Shown here piece after piece: positions 5,960-8,194 of a DNA stretch of 8,194 nt. Source of the stretch: an uncultured Flavobacteriales bacterium (GTDB lineage: Bacteria; Bacteroidota; Bacteroidia; CAIKAF01); the NCBI GenBank assembly GCA_937925455.1, contig CALEWF010000116.1, forward strand, positions 1 through 8,194, read 5' to 3'. Both the position numbers and the translations under genes were made by a program. Positions within the stretch are counted from its first letter, which is position 1. Each line of letters starts with the position of its first letter. The notes below the pieces were generated by a model that was given only the letters and a program-made list of their open reading frames with translations, did not search any database and was not told the DNA's origin.

Positions 5960-8146
5960 TTATTCGTTTTGAGTTTTTACAGATAATATGGGCAAATATT
6001 TATGACTGGATGTATCACCGCTGATATCTCGACCTAAACGTTGTAAGTAAGCAATCATAGCAACAATTTCTTTATTATCAAGAGAGTTTATCCCTTCCAT
6101 AGCGGCAATTTGCTGTACTTTTTTATCCTGCATCAAATTATCAGCAATGTCTTTTGACTGACGTTTTAAATCTTCTTCTGCCTGATCTTCATACCCTTCT
6201 GGATAGGGAACACCCACTGCACGAAGCGCCTTGATTTTAGACTTTAGGTCAGAAGTATTTAAGTCATCAGTAATCATCCATTTGTAAGCAGGCATAATTG
6301 AACCGGCGGATGTAAGTGTTGGATCATACATGTGAATAAAATGCCAAGAATTAGGATTTTTACCTCCTTCTCTGGCTAAATCCGGTCCTGTACGTTTAGA
6401 CCCCCACTGGAAAGGGTGATCATACACAAACTCACCCGCCTTTGAATATTCACCATATCGTTCTGTTTCTGAACGGAAGGGACGAATCATTTGTGAATGA
6501 CAGTTATAACAACCTTCGCGAATATAAATATCACGTCCTTCCAATTCGAGTGCTGTTAACGGCTTCACACTTTCAATGGTTGGTATGTTTGATTTAATTA
6601 AAAAGGTTGGAATAAACTCAATGATTCCACCAATAAGTATCGCAATTAAGGCCAAGCCTGTAAATAATACCGGTTTACGTTCCAATGGCCGATGCCAAAA
6701 TTCGCGACCTTCTGCATGACTATCTTTTATTAACGCAGGGGCTTCGGCTTCTTCATTGGCAACGAACTTACCCATCTTGGCTGTTTTTATCAAGTTATAA
6801 ATCATCATAAACAAGCCAATGAAGTAAAGTGAACCTCCAATACTACGAAGCACATACATCGGAATAATTTGCTTTACGGTCTGAAGGAAGTTAGGATATT
6901 GCAACAATCCATCTGCATTAAATTCTTTCCACATCAGGGCCTGTGTAAGAGCTGCCACATACATAGGCAATGCGTAGAAAATAATTCCTAATGTACCAAT
7001 CCAAAAATGAGCGTTGGCTAATTTTTTAGAATACAATTGTGTGTTCCACATTTTTGGAACTAACCAATACAACATACCAAACGTAAGGAAACCATTCCAA
7101 CCCAATGCCCCCACATGTACGTGAGCAATGGTCCAATCGGTATAATGGCTAATAGCATTTACATTCTTTAATGAAAGCATGGGTCCTTCAAAAGTGGCCA
7201 TTCCATAAGCTGTTACCGCTACTACAAAGAACTTTAAAACAGGCTCTTCGCGAACTCTGTCCCAAGCACCACGTAAAGTAAGCAACCCATTAACCATACC
7301 TCCCCATGACGGAGCAATAAGCATTACTGAAAATATTGTTCCCAACGCTTGTGCCCAACCCGGCAGTGCAGTGTATAGCAAGTGGTGAGGTCCGGCCCAT
7401 ATATAAATAAATATCAACGTCCAAAAGTGTACAATGGATAATTTATAAGAATATACTGGCCGATTGGCGGCTTTTACAAGAAAATAATACATCAATCCCA
7501 GATATGGAGTTGTTAAGAAAAATGCCACCGCATTGTGCCCATACCACCATTGAACTAAAGCATCTTGAACTCCGGCATAGATAGAATAGCTCTTTAAAAA
7601 AGAAACTGGAACTGATAATGAATTTACAATATGAAGCACGGCAACTGTAACAAACGATGCGATATAAAACCAAAGTGCAACATACATGTGTTGCACCCTT
7701 CGACGTATAATTGTTCCGATTAGGTTAACACCAAATGCTACCCATACAATGGCAATAGCAATATCAATGGGCCACTCTAACTCTGCATATTCTTTGGCTT
7801 GTGTATGGCCGGTTGGTAATGTTAAGGCGGCAGCAAGAATAATTAACTGCCAACCCCAAAAGTTAATCCAACTTAAAGCATCACTAAACATTCTAGTTTT
7901 AAGTAATCGTTGGGAAGAATAATAAACTCCCATAAAAATGGCATTACCTACAAAGGCAAAAATTACCGCATTGGTATGTAATGGTCGGATTCTTCCAAAT
8001 GTGGTAAATGGTAATCCCAAATTCAAATCCGGGATGTAAATTTGAAATGCAGCCAGCAGGCCTACAAGCATTCCCACCACGCCCCAAGTTACTGTGGCGA
8101 TAAGGAAATACTTTACGATCTTGTTGTCATAAGCGAACCGTTCCAT
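5960..8146 (-). CDS. ccoNO: Fused cbb3 cytochrome c oxidase subunits I and II (CcoN-CcoO)
   Basis: A 728-residue catalytic subunit that reduces O2 to water and pumps protons, made of CcoN (about 1-460) joined to CcoO (about 485-728) through a charged linker. CcoN is a heme-copper oxidase subunit I with twelve or so helices. The expected ligands are visible: H57 (RPLHTN) and H344 for low-spin heme b, H342 (AHVHVG) for heme b3, and H204 (WYGHNA), H254 and H255 (AGPHH) for CuB. Y248, six residues before H254, fits the cross-linked tyrosine of this class, and E320 (FEGPM) is also conserved. CcoO has one membrane anchor (about 491-517), a heme c site CYNCH (C546, C549, H550) and a probable Met ligand in GSIMPAY (M618). 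No key residue is missing. The fusion is a known Bacteroidota arrangement. It starts two bases after the ccoS stop. Confidence 0.97.
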   Translation of the reverse strand: MERFAYDNKIVKYFLIATVTWGVVGMLVGLLAAFQIYIPDLNLGLPFTTFGRIRPLHTNAVIFAFVGNAIFMGVYYSSQRLLKTRMFSDALSWINFWGWQLIILAAALTLPTGHTQAKEYAELEWPIDIAIAIVWVAFGVNLIGTIIRRRVQHMYVALWFYIASFVTVAVLHIVNSLSVPVSFLKSYSIYAGVQDALVQWWYGHNAVAFFLTTPYLGLMYYFLVKAANRPVYSYKLSIVHFWTLIFIYIWAGPHHLLYTALPGWAQALGTIFSVMLIAPSWGGMVNGLLTLRGAWDRVREEPVLKFFVVAVTAYGMATFEGPMLSLKNVNAISHYTDWTIAHVHVGALGWNGFLTFGMLYWLVPKMWNTQLYSKKLANAHFWIGTLGIIFYALPMYVAALTQALMWKEFNADGLLQYPNFLQTVKQIIPMYVLRSIGGSLYFIGLFMMIYNLIKTAKMGKFVANEEAEAPALIKDSHAEGREFWHRPLERKPVLFTGLALIAILIGGIIEFIPTFLIKSNIPTIESVKPLTALELEGRDIYIREGCYNCHSQMIRPFRSETERYGEYSKAGEFVYDHPFQWGSKRTGPDLAREGGKNPNSWHFIHMYDPTLTSAGSIMPAYKWMITDDLNTSDLKSKIKALRAVGVPYPEGYEDQAEEDLKRQSKDIADNLMQDKKVQQIAAMEGINSLDNKEIVAMIAYLQRLGRDISGDTSSHKYLPILSVKTQNE

Positions 8147-8148
8147 AT

Positions 8149-8194
8149 TTATTTCTGTTTTTTAGTAGTTTTTATTATTTCATCTTCAAATAAG
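8149..8194 (-). CDS. ccoS: CcoS, cbb3 oxidase maturation protein (C-terminal end only)
   Basis: The minus strand enters the window in an open frame that ends with LFEDEIIKTTKKQK and a TAA two bases before the ccoNO start (TAAATATG). CcoS proteins are short single-helix membrane proteins whose cytoplasmic tail commonly carries an LF[DE]DE motif and ends in lysines. In this phylum ccoS commonly precedes ccoN. CcoS is required for insertion of heme and copper into CcoN in Rhodobacter. Only 14 residues are visible, so the call depends on the LFEDE motif and position; the helix and start lie beyond the right edge. Confidence 0.72.
   Translation of the reverse strand, partial: LFEDEIIKTTKKQK

Overview
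The window looks like chromosomal DNA from an AT-rich member of the Bacteroidota, plausibly near Chitinophagales, Saprospiria or Sphingobacteriales; the rank below phylum is a guess. The phylum call rests on a fused cbb3 oxidase subunit I/II gene, a single-heme CcoP with an extra N-terminal hydrophobic module, the order ccoS-ccoNO-ccoQ-ccoP-ccoG-ccoH followed by a TauE/SafE-like membrane protein, and mostly A/T-rich translation starts without Shine-Dalgarno sites.

Bases 1-144 hold no gene. They contain a GC-rich structured element (69 G+C in the first 100 bases) built on a near-perfect 24-pair hairpin at 2-70. Its composition contrasts sharply with the rest of the window. It is the least explained part and may be one copy of a dispersed repeat or a structured RNA.

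Bases 145-2270 carry a short plus-strand gene group: a membrane-inserted TPM-domain protein, a secreted and anchored TPM-domain protein of the YgcG type with a glycine-rich tail (the two overlap by ATGA), then a YkgJ-type CxxCxxCC cysteine-cluster protein. The last gene runs 14 bp into the 3' end of the opposing operon.

Bases 2257-8194 are one tightly packed minus-strand operon for a high-affinity cbb3-type cytochrome c oxidase. Read from the right edge it holds the tail of ccoS, fused ccoNO, a 57-codon ccoQ, ccoP, ccoG, ccoH and the TauE/SafE-like (DsbD_2) membrane protein. Neighbouring genes are separated by 2 to 22 bp or overlap by 1 bp. CcoNO and CcoP form the catalytic core that passes electrons from periplasmic heme c to the heme b3-CuB site, and CcoQ probably stabilises the complex. 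CcoG, CcoH and CcoS serve copper reduction, assembly and cofactor insertion. The last protein, with Cys/His/Met-rich intramembrane motifs, is probably linked to copper or thiol handling.

I see no CRISPR array, tRNA, rRNA, prophage or transposase. The respiratory operon is a recognised system. The points most worth a second look are the GC-rich hairpin element, the nine-G homopolymer inside ccoP just after the heme-binding motif, and the TauE/SafE-like protein at the end of the operon.
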